DNA of 59,052 nucleotides, taken from Azonexus sp. GTDB taxonomy: Bacteria > Pseudomonadota > Gammaproteobacteria > Burkholderiales > Rhodocyclaceae. Of the stretch, positions 8,838 through 17,476 are shown one piece after another. The translations under genes and the position numbers were made by a program. Each line of letters begins with the position of its first letter. The first letter of the stretch is position 1. Under the pieces are notes generated by a model. The model worked only from the letters and a program-made list of their open reading frames with translations, was not told the origin of the DNA and searched no databases. The stretch lies in NCBI GenBank assembly GCA_030696345.1, contig JAUYSK010000011.1:1-59052 (forward strand), written 5' to 3'.

Positions 8838-9218
8838 ATGGCAATAGGCTGGTTAAGCATCCTCAAAGCAGTTCCCTGGACTGACGTCGTCAGCAACGCA
8901 CCGAAAGTTGCCGATGGTGCGAAGAAACTATGGGAGAAAGTCGCCAAGAAGTCGCCGGGTAGTACTGAGGCAGCCAGCGACAATTCGGCGACACTCTCGC
9001 CGGAAGGGCAGAGCCAGGCCCACCTGGAATCACGAATCGCCAAGTTGACGGGCGAAGTGAGCCAATTGCAAAAGGAAATGATCGACTCAACCCAGTTGAT
9101 CAAGGCGCTGGCCGATCAGAACACGCAATTGATCCGGCGGGTCTATTGGCTGAGCCGGGGTCTTCTGGTCGTTGGCATCGCTGCCGTGACCGGTCTGGCG
9201 CTGCTTCTGCTGCGCTGA
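8838..9218 (+). CDS. Small predicted tail-anchored protein with coiled coil
   Basis: I do not recognise this 126-residue protein. It has a short amphipathic N-terminus, a low-complexity Ser/Ala-rich stretch (about 40-58), a predicted coiled coil (about 60-100, heptad-like ESRIAKLTGEVSQLQKEM) and a single C-terminal membrane helix (about 103-125, ending in LALLLLR). There is no signal peptide, so the bulk should face the cytoplasm with the C-terminus in the membrane. It lies between the toxin gene and bioF on the same strand, separated by 103 and 59 bp. No function is proposed. Confidence 0.65.
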   Translation: MAIGWLSILKAVPWTDVVSNAPKVADGAKKLWEKVAKKSPGSTEAASDNSATLSPEGQSQAHLESRIAKLTGEVSQLQKEMIDSTQLIKALADQNTQLIRRVYWLSRGLLVVGIAAVTGLALLLLR

Positions 9219-9277
9219 GGCCAGCTGCGAATACAATTTATCGTCTGTCTCTGCCGCTATTTTTCACTTGAAACGCC

Positions 9278-10441
9278 ATGATCGAAATCCGCCTCAAAGC
9301 TGAACTCGAAGCCATCGCCACTACCGGCCTGACCCGACGCCGCCGTGTGCTGGAATCGCCCTGCGGCCGAATTGCTGCGGTAGACGGCCGGGAAATGCTC
9401 AATTTCGCCAGCAACGATTACCTCGGATTGGCCGGCAATGCCGAAATCGCGCAGGCAATGGCTGCAGGGGCAACGCAATGGGGCGCCGGCAGCGGCGCTT
9501 CGCATCTGGTCAGCGGCCATCTTGCCCCGCATGAGGCGCTGGAAAAGGAAATCGCCGCTTTTACCGGATTTCCCCGCGCCCTGACCTTTTCCACCGGCTA
9601 CCTCGCCAACCTCGCCGTCACGCCAACCCTGGCCGGGCGCGGCGATGCCGTGTTCGCCGACAAGCTGAATCACGCCTCGCTGATCGATGCCATGCAGTTA
9701 GCCAAGGCCAATGGCGCCGACGTTCAGCGCTACCCGCATAACGACATGGCGGCGCTGGAAAAAATGCTGGCGGCCAGCCCGGCAGCGCACAAGATCATCG
9801 TTACCGATGCCGTGTTCAGCATGGATGGCGACCTCGCGCCGCTGCCGCTGATCTTTGCGCTAGCCGAGCGTTACGACGCCTGGCTGGTGATCGACGACGC
9901 GCATGGCTTCGGCGTTCTCGGCCCGCATGGCAAAGGCAGCCTCGGCCACTTCAACCTGCCGGCTTCGCCGCACATCCTGTTGATGGGCACGCTGGGCAAG
10001 GCGGCGGGCGTCGGTGGTGCCTTCGTTGCCGGCTCGGAAACCGCCATCGAATATCTGCTACAAAAAGGCCGCAGCTATATTTTCACTACGGCCGCACCTC
10101 CCGCCGTCGCCTGTGCCCTGTCGAAAAGTCTGGAACTGATCCGGCAAGGCGACGCACTACGCGCCAATTTGATGGCCCGCATTACCCAACTGCGTGATGG
10201 GCTGGCCGCTTTGCCGCTACGGCTACTACCGTCACTGACTGCCATCCAGCCGCTGATCGTCGGTGACAACGAGGCCACGCTCAAACTCTCCAGTGCGCTC
10301 TGGGAACGCGGCTTGTGGGTGCCGGCTATCCGCCCGCCAACAGTACCGAAAGGCACTGCCCGCCTGCGCATCTCAGTGTCCGCCGCCCATACCGAAGCTG
10401 ATATTTCGCGCCTGATCGGCGCCCTCAAGGAACTTGCATGA
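9278..10441 (+). CDS. bioF: 8-amino-7-oxononanoate synthase
   Basis: BioF (387 aa) condenses pimeloyl-ACP with L-alanine, releasing CO2 and ACP, to make 7-keto-8-aminopelargonate; it is a PLP enzyme of the alpha-oxoamine synthase family. Seen are FASNDYLGLAG, WGAGSGASHLVSGH, DKLNHASLIDAM, VIDDAHGFGVLGPHGKGS and the PLP lysine in MGTLGKAAGVGGAF. The length is standard. Its end overlaps bioH by 4 bases (ATGA), and bioF-bioH-bioC-bioD are all overlapped, so they form one tightly coupled transcript. No BirA/BioQ-type operator was recognised in the 59 bp upstream. Confidence 0.97.
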   Translation: MIEIRLKAELEAIATTGLTRRRRVLESPCGRIAAVDGREMLNFASNDYLGLAGNAEIAQAMAAGATQWGAGSGASHLVSGHLAPHEALEKEIAAFTGFPRALTFSTGYLANLAVTPTLAGRGDAVFADKLNHASLIDAMQLAKANGADVQRYPHNDMAALEKMLAASPAAHKIIVTDAVFSMDGDLAPLPLIFALAERYDAWLVIDDAHGFGVLGPHGKGSLGHFNLPASPHILLMGTLGKAAGVGGAFVAGSETAIEYLLQKGRSYIFTTAAPPAVACALSKSLELIRQGDALRANLMARITQLRDGLAALPLRLLPSLTAIQPLIVGDNEATLKLSSALWERGLWVPAIRPPTVPKGTARLRISVSAAHTEADISRLIGALKELA

Positions 10442-11151
10442 CCGCTCCCCTCGTTTTCCTGCCCGGCTGGTGTCTCGGACGCGGCCCACTGAATGCTGCG
10501 GTCGACGCCCTCAAAGGGCAAATTTTCGACCTGCCGGGTTATCGCGATGCGCCGCTGATCAGCGACTTCAATGCAGCGGTTGATGACATCGCTGGCCGCC
10601 TGCAACCCGGCACCAGGCTCTGCGGCTGGTCGCTCGGTGCCCAATTGGCGTTGGCAATTGCCGCCCGCTACCCTGCCAAAGTCGGCAAGCTGATTCTGGT
10701 CGCCGGTACCGCTTCCTTTGTCCAGCGCGACGGCTGGCCACACGCCATGCCGCCCGAAATGCTGGCCGAGTTCGCCGCCGGCATCGCCGCCGATGCCGAA
10801 GCCATGCTGCCCCGCTTCGTCGGCGGCTTTAACCGTGGCGACGCCCGGGCCAAGGCCGTTTCCGCCGAACTGCTCAAACTGGCTGATCCGCGCCCTGCTG
10901 GCGAAGTGCTGGCCACCGGTCTCACCTGGCTACGCGATGTCGATCTGCGGACCGATGCGCCACTGGTCAAGGCGCCGACCCTGCTCATCCACGGTGCTGC
11001 CGACCCCCTGATGCCGCTGGCCGCCGCCGATGCGCTGGCCGCGCTGATGCCCGATGCCCGCCGCGAGATATTCGCCGACTGTGCCCACGCCCCCTTCATC
11101 TCCTGCCCGGACGATTTCCTCGCCCGGGTCCGCGCCTTCCTGCATGACTAA
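10438..11151 (+). CDS. bioH: Pimeloyl-ACP methyl ester carboxylesterase
   Basis: BioH (237 aa) is an alpha/beta hydrolase that removes the methyl group from pimeloyl-ACP methyl ester, ending the elongation phase of the BioC-BioH pathway. The nucleophile Ser is in CGWSLGAQLAL (GxSxG), the catalytic Asp in HGAADPLMP and the His in CAHAPFIS. The N-terminal LVFLPGWCLG provides the oxyanion-hole region and matches BioH GWGLN-type segments. Its position between bioF and bioC, with a 4-bp overlap before and an 8-bp overlap after, supports bioH over a generic esterase. Confidence 0.93.
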   Translation: MTAPLVFLPGWCLGRGPLNAAVDALKGQIFDLPGYRDAPLISDFNAAVDDIAGRLQPGTRLCGWSLGAQLALAIAARYPAKVGKLILVAGTASFVQRDGWPHAMPPEMLAEFAAGIAADAEAMLPRFVGGFNRGDARAKAVSAELLKLADPRPAGEVLATGLTWLRDVDLRTDAPLVKAPTLLIHGAADPLMPLAAADALAALMPDARREIFADCAHAPFISCPDDFLARVRAFLHD

Positions 11152-11908
11152 ACCCAGCAAGGCGCGTATCCGTCAGTCGTTCGAGCGCGCCGCGTCGACG
11201 TACGACAGCGCCGCCACTATCCAGCGCAGCATTTGCGAACTGATGCTCGCCAGCCTGCCGACCGCTGAAGAACCCGGCTATGTGCTTGATGCCGGTTGCG
11301 GCACCGGTTACGCCCTGGGTTTGCTGCAAGCGCGTTTCCCGCAAGCCGCGCTGCTGGCGCTCGATCTCTCGCCAGCCATGCTGCAACGCGTCACCTCCGC
11401 CTGCTACCGGCTCTCCGGTGACCTCGAAAACCTGCCGCTGGCCGACGCCAGCCTCGACCTTTACTGGTCCAGCCTGGCCGTGCAATGGTGCGAACTCCCC
11501 AGGGCGCTGGCCGAAGCCCGTCGCGTTCTGCGTCCGGGCGGACAACTGGCCGTCGCCAGTCTCGGCCCGGCAACCTTCCATGAATTGCGCCATGCCTTTG
11601 CCGGCGTCGATCACTACCGGCACACGCTGAGTTTCCATACCACTGGCGAAATTGCCGGCTTGGCCACTGCTGCCGGCTTTGCTGCGGTCAACGTGCAAAA
11701 AAGCACTAAAACCGGGCACTACGCTGATTTCAAAACGCTGCTCAAGGCAGTCAAGGCGATTGGTGCCAACCAGCTGGGCGATGGCCGCCGCACCAGCCTG
11801 ATGAGCCGGGCCGCCTTCAGCGCTGCCGAAACAGCCTGCGAAACGCTACGCACCACCCATGGCCTGCCGCTGACCTACGACGTAATCACCCTGACTGCCC
11901 GAACATGA
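11144..11908 (+). CDS. bioC: Malonyl-ACP O-methyltransferase
   Basis: BioC (254 aa) methylates the free carboxyl of malonyl-ACP with SAM, disguising it as a fatty acid synthesis primer in the first committed step of pimelate formation. It opens with [17 protein letters not shown], the BioC-specific N-terminal block, followed by the SAM-binding [23 protein letters not shown] and a [10 protein letters not shown] segment. An open frame extends upstream to 11054, but the ATG at 11144 gives the correct family N-terminus and overlaps the bioH stop by 8 bases. It overlaps bioD by 4 bases. Confidence 0.95.
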   Translation: MTKPSKARIRQSFERAASTYDSAATIQRSICELMLASLPTAEEPGYVLDAGCGTGYALGLLQARFPQAALLALDLSPAMLQRVTSACYRLSGDLENLPLADASLDLYWSSLAVQWCELPRALAEARRVLRPGGQLAVASLGPATFHELRHAFAGVDHYRHTLSFHTTGEIAGLATAAGFAAVNVQKSTKTGHYADFKTLLKAVKAIGANQLGDGRRTSLMSRAAFSAAETACETLRTTHGLPLTYDVITLTART

Positions 11909-12585
11909 AACAAGCCTATTTCCTCACCGGCACCGACACCGAGATCGGTAAAACCTTCATCACCTGCGCCCTGCTGCACCGGGCCAGCCAGGACGGCCAA
12001 CGTGCCGCCGGCCTGAAGCCGGTCGCCGCCGGCACCGACGCGGCGGGCCTAAACGAAGACGTCGAGCACATTCTGGTCGCGAGCAACGTCAAACTGCCGC
12101 TGGCGGTGATCAATCCCTATTGTTTCAAGGCGGCGGTCGCGCCGCACATCGCGGCAGCGGAGGAAGGACGACGCATTGAGTTCGCCCCGATCAAGGCGGC
12201 ATGCGCCGCAGCCTTGCAGCAGGCTGATCTGATTATTGTCGAAGGCGTTGGCGGATTTCGTGTGCCGCTAGGCACTGACGGCGACAGCGCCGACCTGGCC
12301 GTAGCCCTCGGGCTACCGGTAATACTGGTGATTGGCATGCGACTGGGCTGTATCAGCCATGCCCTGCTTACCGCTGAAGCCATCTCGGCCCGCGGCCTGA
12401 AACTTGCCGGCTGGGTAGCCAACCGGATTGACCCGGCGATGGCGCGTTTTGAGGAAAACGTGACGACGTTGCAGGCGCTGTTGCCGGCTCCCCTGCTTGG
12501 CATCGTGCCACATGCGCCAAGCGGCGACGCAGCCGGTGCCGCGGAATATCTCCGGCTACCCGGCGTTCTCGAGCTCGGCTTTTAG
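11905..12585 (+). CDS. bioD: Dethiobiotin synthetase
   Basis: BioD (226 aa) is a cytosolic P-loop ATPase that closes the ureido ring on 7,8-diaminopelargonate with CO2 to give dethiobiotin. Diagnostic are the N-terminal [14 protein letters not shown] (P-loop), [20 protein letters not shown] and the [10 protein letters not shown] nucleotide-binding segment. It is the last gene of the biotin cluster; bioB, for the final step, is not in this window. Its last 30 bp overlap the end of the convergent Hpt gene, so no terminator separates them. Confidence 0.97.
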   Translation: MKQAYFLTGTDTEIGKTFITCALLHRASQDGQRAAGLKPVAAGTDAAGLNEDVEHILVASNVKLPLAVINPYCFKAAVAPHIAAAEEGRRIEFAPIKAACAAALQQADLIIVEGVGGFRVPLGTDGDSADLAVALGLPVILVIGMRLGCISHALLTAEAISARGLKLAGWVANRIDPAMARFEENVTTLQALLPAPLLGIVPHAPSGDAAGAAEYLRLPGVLELGF

Positions 12586-12909
12586 CACACCTGCCACTTC
12601 GCGCAACCGAGCCTGCAACCCGGCGACCGCATCGTTCAGCCCGGAAAGCTCACCCCGCTTGACATTCTGCTCGATGGCAAACGCTTCGGCCGCGCCATCA
12701 TCATCCGAAAAAGTCGCGAGCAGCCCTTTGACGGTATGCGCCTCGCGCTGCAACACAGCCGTTTCGCCCGCGGCCAGCGCCGCGCCCAGGGTTTCGCAAT
12801 TGGCATCGACATCCTGCAGGAACATCTCGAGCATCATCGTGTAAATTTCGGCATCACCACCCAGCCTGTCGAGGATGGCGGCGCGGTCCAGCACGAATGC
12901 ATCTAACAT
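12556..12909 (-). CDS. Histidine phosphotransfer (Hpt) domain protein
   Basis: This 117-residue single-domain protein has an Hpt four-helix pattern with the phosphorylatable His in [13 protein letters not shown] (about residue 58). It would shuttle phosphoryl groups between a hybrid kinase receiver and a response regulator. It lies 56 bp downstream of a REC-HD-GYP gene on the same strand, its likely partner, and GGAGA precedes the ATG. The kinase that feeds it is not adjacent; hybrid kinases at 1492-4476 and 40200-43193 lack a visible Hpt domain and are possible partners, which is inference. The 3' end overlaps bioD. Confidence 0.85.
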   Translation of the reverse strand: MLDAFVLDRAAILDRLGGDAEIYTMMLEMFLQDVDANCETLGAALAAGETAVLQREAHTVKGLLATFSDDDGAAEAFAIEQNVKRGELSGLNDAVAGLQARLREVAGVLKAELENAG

Positions 12910-12965
12910 TTTTTATCTCCAAACAGGCTTTGGGGAGCCATGATATTTTTGTTGGCGAGTCAGCA

Positions 12966-14018
12966 TCAGATCTTTGGTGCTGCTTCGTCCTTGAAACGCT
13001 GGCTGATATCCAGAACCTGATCCCATCCGGCCAGAAACGCTTCGACACATAGCGGGTCAAAATGTGTGCCCCGACCATCTTCGAGAAACTTGCAGGCATC
13101 TTCCATCGACCAGGCCTTCTTGTATGGCCGTTCCGAGGTCAACGCATCGAAGACATCGGCCACCGCGACAATCCGGCCGAAAACCGGAATTTTTTTGCCG
13201 ACCAGGCCATTCGGATAGCCGCTGCCATCATATTTCTCGTGATGTGAAATGGCCACCTCCGCCCCCGCCCGAATAGTTTCCGAGCGACTCTCCTTGAGCA
13301 GTTCGTAACCGAGCCGGGCATGTCCCTTCATGATCTCGAACTCTTCCGTCGTCAGCTTGCCAGGCTTGAGCAGAATGATATCGGGAATCCCGATCTTGCC
13401 GACATCGTGCATCGGTGCGGCTTCGAGAATCAGTTTCTGGGCCTTGGCATCAAGGCCGTAGCCCAGCGCGATAATCTGCGAATAATGCGCCATGCGCTGG
13501 ATATGCGCCCCGGTTTCCGGGTCACGGAACTCTGCCGCCCGCGACATCCGGAAAATCAGCTCCTTCTCGCGATCGCGAATTTCGCTGGTCCGTTCCTCGA
13601 CCAGTTCGGCCAGATGCTCGGCCCGATCAGCCAGAAATCGCTGGCCCTGACGCAGGGAGAGCATGTTGCGGGCGCGGGCAGAAAACTCGATACGGTCGAT
13701 CGGCTTGGTCAGGAAGTCGTTGGCACCGCCAAGCAAAGCGTCATAGCGCACATCCTTCTGGTCGTTGGCGGTGACCATCAGCACCGGAATTTCATTACGG
13801 CCATGCAGGGCCCGGAAGGCGCTGATGAATTTCAGGCCATCCATGTCCGGCATCATGTAATCGACAATGACCAGATCGGGCACATGCTCGCGACACCATT
13901 CGAGCGCCTTCAACGGGTTATCGAACAGCACCGGATTGCATTCGCCCAGCTTGTTTACCAAGGCCTTTATCAGGGTCAGATTGATATCGCTGTCGTCAAT
14001 AATCAGGACGGTATTCAT
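12966..14018 (-). CDS. Response regulator with HD-GYP phosphodiesterase domain (RpfG-like)
   Basis: The 350-residue product carries an N-terminal receiver (about 1-120, phospho-Asp in VIVDYMMPDMDGL, lysine in LTKPIDR), a short coiled coil, and an HD-GYP domain (about 160-345) with HDVGKIGIPD and HHEKYDGSGYPNG. The intact HD and GYP motifs suggest active hydrolysis of cyclic di-GMP, controlled by phosphorylation. The frame extends to a TTG at 14030, but ATG at 14018 has AGAAG upstream and gives the usual start VLIIDDSD. It is divergent from yciB and precedes the Hpt gene. Confidence 0.92.
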   Translation of the reverse strand: MNTVLIIDDSDINLTLIKALVNKLGECNPVLFDNPLKALEWCREHVPDLVIVDYMMPDMDGLKFISAFRALHGRNEIPVLMVTANDQKDVRYDALLGGANDFLTKPIDRIEFSARARNMLSLRQGQRFLADRAEHLAELVEERTSEIRDREKELIFRMSRAAEFRDPETGAHIQRMAHYSQIIALGYGLDAKAQKLILEAAPMHDVGKIGIPDIILLKPGKLTTEEFEIMKGHARLGYELLKESRSETIRAGAEVAISHHEKYDGSGYPNGLVGKKIPVFGRIVAVADVFDALTSERPYKKAWSMEDACKFLEDGRGTHFDPLCVEAFLAGWDQVLDISQRFKDEAAPKI

Positions 14019-14069
14019 GGCTTCTCGCAATGGCTTGTTGGCGCGTGCAGAAGTATATAATGCCCCGCC

Positions 14070-14678
14070 ATGAAACTACTCTTCGACCTCTTTCCAGTCA
14101 TACTCTTCTTTGTCGCCTTCAAGTATTCCGAGAAAAACCCGGAACTGGCGGCAAGTTGGGTGGGCTCCCTGCTCGGCGCTGCTACTGTCGACATCAAACA
14201 AGCCCCGATTTTGCTCGCCACTGTGGTGGTCATCGCCGCCACCATCGCGCAGATCATCTGGGTCTGGTTCCGCCACGGCAAGGTCGACAAGATGCTCTGG
14301 GTCAGTCTGGTCCTGGTTGCCGTTTTCGGTAGTCTGACCCTGATTTTCCAGGACGAAAACTTCATCAAGTGGAAACCGACCATCCTCTATTGGGTATTCG
14401 CCGGCAGCATGGCTTTTGGCGCATTTGTACTTAAGAAGAACGCCATCAAGGCAATGCTCGGCGAACAACTGACACTGCCCGAAGCAGTCTGGAGCAAGGT
14501 CAATTTCTCCTGGATCGGATTCTTCCTGTTCATGGGCGTGCTAAATCTTTTGATCGCCTTCAATTTTCCGACTGACGTCTGGGTCAATTTCAAACTGTTC
14601 GGTGGCATGGGCCTGATGCTCGTCTTCGTGGTTGGTCAGGGCATGCTGCTGTCGAAATACGTTGAGGAAGAAAAATAA
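14070..14678 (+). CDS. yciB: Septation protein A / inner-membrane spanning protein YciB
   Basis: This 202-residue polytopic inner-membrane protein starts with [14 protein letters not shown], the family hallmark, and contains [15 protein letters not shown]-like [10 protein letters not shown] and [18 protein letters not shown]. Five to six membrane helices are visible. YciB (IspZ) is linked to septation and envelope integrity through interaction with elongation and division proteins in enteric bacteria. It begins a compact run with yciI, bolA and a peptidyl-prolyl isomerase; its stop overlaps the yciI start by one base (TAATG). Confidence 0.95.
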   Translation: MKLLFDLFPVILFFVAFKYSEKNPELAASWVGSLLGAATVDIKQAPILLATVVVIAATIAQIIWVWFRHGKVDKMLWVSLVLVAVFGSLTLIFQDENFIKWKPTILYWVFAGSMAFGAFVLKKNAIKAMLGEQLTLPEAVWSKVNFSWIGFFLFMGVLNLLIAFNFPTDVWVNFKLFGGMGLMLVFVVGQGMLLSKYVEEEK

Positions 14679-14980
14679 TGCTCTACGTCATCATTGGTGA
14701 AGATCGCCCCGGCTCGCTAGAACAGCGCATGGCAACCCGCCCGGCCCATCTGGAACGCCTGCAGGCACTGCAAGCCGAAGGTCGTCTGATCATCGCTGGC
14801 CCGTGCCCGGCCGTAGATTCTCCTGACCCCGGCCCGGCCGGCTTTTCCGGCAGCATCATCATCGCCGAATTCGTCTCGCTGTCTGCCGCCCAGACCTGGG
14901 CTGACGCCGATCCCTATGTTGCGGCCGGCGTTTACGCAAAAGTCAGCGTCAAGCCCTTCAAGAAGGCATTGCCCGCCTGA
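14678..14980 (+). CDS. YciI family protein
   Basis: The 100-residue protein has the ferredoxin-like YciI fold signature: N-terminal [17 protein letters not shown], then RPAHLERL with the conserved His, [10 protein letters not shown], and [22 protein letters not shown] with the conserved Asp-Pro. Family members are small dimers of uncertain function; some related proteins are dehalogenase-like. It is coupled by one-base overlaps to yciB before it and to the BolA gene after it (TGATG). A yciB-yciI-bolA order is common in betaproteobacteria, from general knowledge. Confidence 0.9.
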   Translation: MLYVIIGEDRPGSLEQRMATRPAHLERLQALQAEGRLIIAGPCPAVDSPDPGPAGFSGSIIIAEFVSLSAAQTWADADPYVAAGVYAKVSVKPFKKALPA

Positions 14981-15246
14981 TGAGTGCTGAAACGGCTGAA
15001 CTGTTGCGCCAGCGGCTTCTCATCTTGCAGGCGCAATCAATCACCATCGAGGACGAATCCCATCGCCATGCTGGTCACGCTGGTGCCAAGGATGGTGGAC
15101 ACTACAAACTCGACATCGTCGCTGCGGCCTTTGTGGGCAAGAATACAGTCGCCCGGCATCGGCTGATCTACGATGCGGCTGGCGATTTGATGCGCGGCCG
15201 GATCCATGCGCTAAGCATCCGCGCTTTGGCGCCCGACGAAGTATAA
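14980..15246 (+). CDS. BolA family protein
   Basis: This 88-residue protein shows the BolA-fold pattern: DESHRHAGHAG near the start of the core, then AAFVGKNTVARHRLIYDAAGD and a C-terminal helix IHALSIRALAPDE. The conserved His of the RHR motif can help ligate a [2Fe-2S] cluster with a monothiol glutaredoxin. BolA proteins act in iron-sulfur trafficking and stress morphology. It follows yciI with a one-base overlap and ends 35 bp before the isomerase gene. Confidence 0.92.
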   Translation: MSAETAELLRQRLLILQAQSITIEDESHRHAGHAGAKDGGHYKLDIVAAAFVGKNTVARHRLIYDAAGDLMRGRIHALSIRALAPDEV

Positions 15247-15281
15247 TTTTCCCGTTCCCCCTCCACCCAAGGACCAATTAC

Positions 15282-16067
15282 ATGCAAAAAATTTCCCGTC
15301 TGGCTGCCCTGCTGATCGCCAGTGCCATCATCTCCGCCCCGGCCTTCGCCCAGAGCAAGGCCTTTGCCACCGTCAACGGCCAGGCGATTCCGCAGTCCGT
15401 GTACGAAGCATTCATCACCCAGCAGAAGGCCCAGGGCGCGCCGGATTCCCCGGAATTGCAAAACGCTGTCAAGGAAGAACTGGTCAACCGTGAGCTGCTG
15501 GCTCAGGAAGCCAAGAAGAAGGGCCTGGACAAGAAGGGTACCGTTCCCGGCCAGATCGAACTGGCCAAACAGGCCGTACTGATCAGCGCCTTCATGAAAG
15601 ACTATGTGCAGGCCCACCCGATCAGTGAAGCCCAGCTCAAGGCCCAGTACGACGGCATCAAGGCCAACCTCGGCAGCACTGAATACAAGGCTCGCCACAT
15701 CCTGGTCGAGAAGGAAGATGATGCCAAGGCAATCATCGCCAAGCTCGAAAAGGGCGAGAAGTTCTCCGAACTGGCCAAGCAGTCGAAGGATCCCGGCTCC
15801 AAGGACAAGGGCGGCGAACTCGACTGGAGTTCTCCGGCTTCTTATGTCAAACCGTTTGGCGAAGCGCTGACCAAGCTGAAGAAGGGCGAATACACCAAGA
15901 CGCCGGTCAAGTCGGACTTTGGCTACCACGTCATTCAGCTTGACGACTCGCGCCCGATGACCCCGCCGCCGTACGAGCAGGTCAAGCCGCAACTGCAGCA
16001 GCGCGCCACTCAGCAACAGGTTGAACAACTGGTCAAGGACCTCCGCGCCAAGGCCAAAGTAAACTAA
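15282..16067 (+). CDS. Periplasmic parvulin-type peptidyl-prolyl cis-trans isomerase
   Basis: The 261-residue precursor has a signal peptide with likely cleavage after APAFA (residue 23). A SurA-N-like helical region with LPN-like AFITQQKAQG and NRELLAQEAKKKGL follows (about 24-125). The parvulin rotamase domain is at about 127-225, with YKARHILVEKEDDAKAII, FSELAKQSKDPGSKDKGGEL and FGYHVIQLDD. It would catalyse proline isomerisation and act as a chaperone for outer-membrane or secreted proteins. It closes the yciB-yciI-bolA run and is followed by a strong terminator. Confidence 0.93.
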   Translation: MQKISRLAALLIASAIISAPAFAQSKAFATVNGQAIPQSVYEAFITQQKAQGAPDSPELQNAVKEELVNRELLAQEAKKKGLDKKGTVPGQIELAKQAVLISAFMKDYVQAHPISEAQLKAQYDGIKANLGSTEYKARHILVEKEDDAKAIIAKLEKGEKFSELAKQSKDPGSKDKGGELDWSSPASYVKPFGEALTKLKKGEYTKTPVKSDFGYHVIQLDDSRPMTPPPYEQVKPQLQQRATQQQVEQLVKDLRAKAKVN

Positions 16068-16088
16068 GCTTCAGCCAGCCATGCGAGA

Positions 16089-16118
16089 ATGCCCACCTGA
16101 TGGTGGGCATTTTTATTT
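16089..16118 (+). terminator. Rho-independent terminator after the isomerase gene
   Basis: ATGCCCACC-TGAT-GGTGGGCAT forms a 9-bp stem with a 4-base loop, directly followed by TTTTATTT. It ends the yciB-to-isomerase transcript. The next gene starts only 15 bp later, so that gene needs a promoter in or before this stretch, or depends on read-through. Confidence 0.85.
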
Positions 16119-16132
16119 GAGGGGAAATTACC

Positions 16133-17473
16133 TTGTTCAGCAGCCTGAAAAATCTGTTCGGCGGCAAAAAGGAAGCCGTCAAGGACGTCCGCCCCGCAGC
16201 AACCACGAGCGACCCAAAGGAAAGCACAACATCTGCCCCGGGTTCCTCCGCCTTTCTCTGCCGGGACGCCGTTTTCGACCGCAAGAATCGCCTGGCCGGG
16301 CACCTTTTTTTCCTGCAAGGCTCAACACTTCAGGCCAATGCGGAACACCACCGGCAATATCAGTTCGACCAGATACTTCTTGATACGCTGAACGCCAGCG
16401 AAGACGCCTGGAACACCAGCCGGGCCTTTATCCCGCTCAGCTCCACCAGCCTCGACATGCCTGCGGTAGACCGGCTAAAAACGGCAAATGTCGTTCTGCT
16501 CGTGCAACTGGCCGCTGATGCCAACCCCGATCTCCTGGCCCCGCGCCTTGAAGCCCTGCGTGAACGCGGACTGGCAATCGGCATCTTCCGCCAGCCGAAA
16601 AATCCGGCTTTTACCCAATGCATCCTCCTCGCCGACTACGGCGTTGTCGATGTCGGCAGTAACGAAGCCAGCACCATCCGCGACTTTTCCGCCGCCTTCC
16701 GGGCCAGCGAGAAAGGCCACCCAGTGCATCTGTTCGGCAGCAATATCGAAACACTGGACGACCACCGCTTCTGCCATCAATGGCATTTCGACTATTTCCA
16801 TGGCCGCTTTGCTGCCTCAGCCACGCGACACCCCGATGAATCGGGTGCCGACCCGCACAAGGTGCAGTTGCTCAATCTCTTGCGACTGGTGCAGGGAGAT
16901 GCTGAAACGGCCGAAATCGCCGAGGCAATGAAGCAGGATCCGCTGCTCGCCTTCCGCATCCTGCGCTATCTCAACTCCGCCGCCTTGGGCCTGGACCACC
17001 GCATTGACTCGCTTGGCCAGGCACTGATCATTCTCGGCCGGCAACGCCTGACGCGCTGGCTATCGGTTCTGCTCTTTTCGGTGCGCGAACCCAATTTTGG
17101 CGACTGGCTGCTGGTCGAAAGCGCCCTGACCCGTGGCCGACTGATGGAAGTACTGGGCACCCAACTGATGCCCGGGCAGCCGCGCGACCCGCTTTTCCTG
17201 ACCGGCATCTTCTCCTGCCTTGATCGCCTGCTGCACCGTCCACTGGCCGAGATCATGGACGACATGCCGCTCTCCAATGACGTTCGCGCCGCCCTGCTCG
17301 AACGCAGCGGCCCTTATGCCGGACTGCTCGCCATGGCCGAAGCCAGTGATGCCTTCGACCTGCCCCGGATGGCCGAAACCGCCCATGCTTCCGGCATCGA
17401 CCCGGACGCCCTCAACCGCGCCCTGCTCGCCGCCACAGCCTGGGCCAGCGAAGTCACGGAACACTGGGAATAA
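16133..17473 (+). CDS. HDOD domain protein with degenerate EAL-like N-terminus
   Basis: The 446-residue protein resembles the YuxH type: an EAL-derived N-terminal part (about 40-220) followed by an HDOD domain (about 230-430). The usual EAL opening is replaced by FLCRDAVFDRKNRLAGHLFF and no ExLxR or DDFG motif is visible, so it cannot be an active phosphodiesterase. The HDOD part shows LLRLVQGDAETAEIAEAM, DPLLAFRILRYLNSAALG and LIILGRQRLTRWLSVLLF. HDOD proteins serve as signalling scaffolds. The start is TTG at 16133, with GAGGGG nine bases upstream. It ends 3 bp before the adenylate cyclase gene. Confidence 0.87.
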   Translation: MFSSLKNLFGGKKEAVKDVRPAATTSDPKESTTSAPGSSAFLCRDAVFDRKNRLAGHLFFLQGSTLQANAEHHRQYQFDQILLDTLNASEDAWNTSRAFIPLSSTSLDMPAVDRLKTANVVLLVQLAADANPDLLAPRLEALRERGLAIGIFRQPKNPAFTQCILLADYGVVDVGSNEASTIRDFSAAFRASEKGHPVHLFGSNIETLDDHRFCHQWHFDYFHGRFAASATRHPDESGADPHKVQLLNLLRLVQGDAETAEIAEAMKQDPLLAFRILRYLNSAALGLDHRIDSLGQALIILGRQRLTRWLSVLLFSVREPNFGDWLLVESALTRGRLMEVLGTQLMPGQPRDPLFLTGIFSCLDRLLHRPLAEIMDDMPLSNDVRAALLERSGPYAGLLAMAEASDAFDLPRMAETAHASGIDPDALNRALLAATAWASEVTEHWE

Positions 17474-17476
17474 GGC

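Noticed and set aside
9219..9277. BirA/BioQ operator before bioF
   Set aside because: No inverted repeat resembling TTGTAAACC-type biotin boxes is present in this gap.
11680..11705. Box-1-like TGCTGCGGTCAAC followed by an A-rich GTGC/GCAC hairpin inside bioC
   Set aside because: It is in conserved coding sequence (Ala-Ala-Val-Asn codons), and box 2 is not matched, so it is not counted as a copy of the intergenic repeat.
16133..16800. Active EAL phosphodiesterase in the HDOD protein
   Set aside because: ExLxR and DDFG-type motifs are missing; only the fold outline remains.
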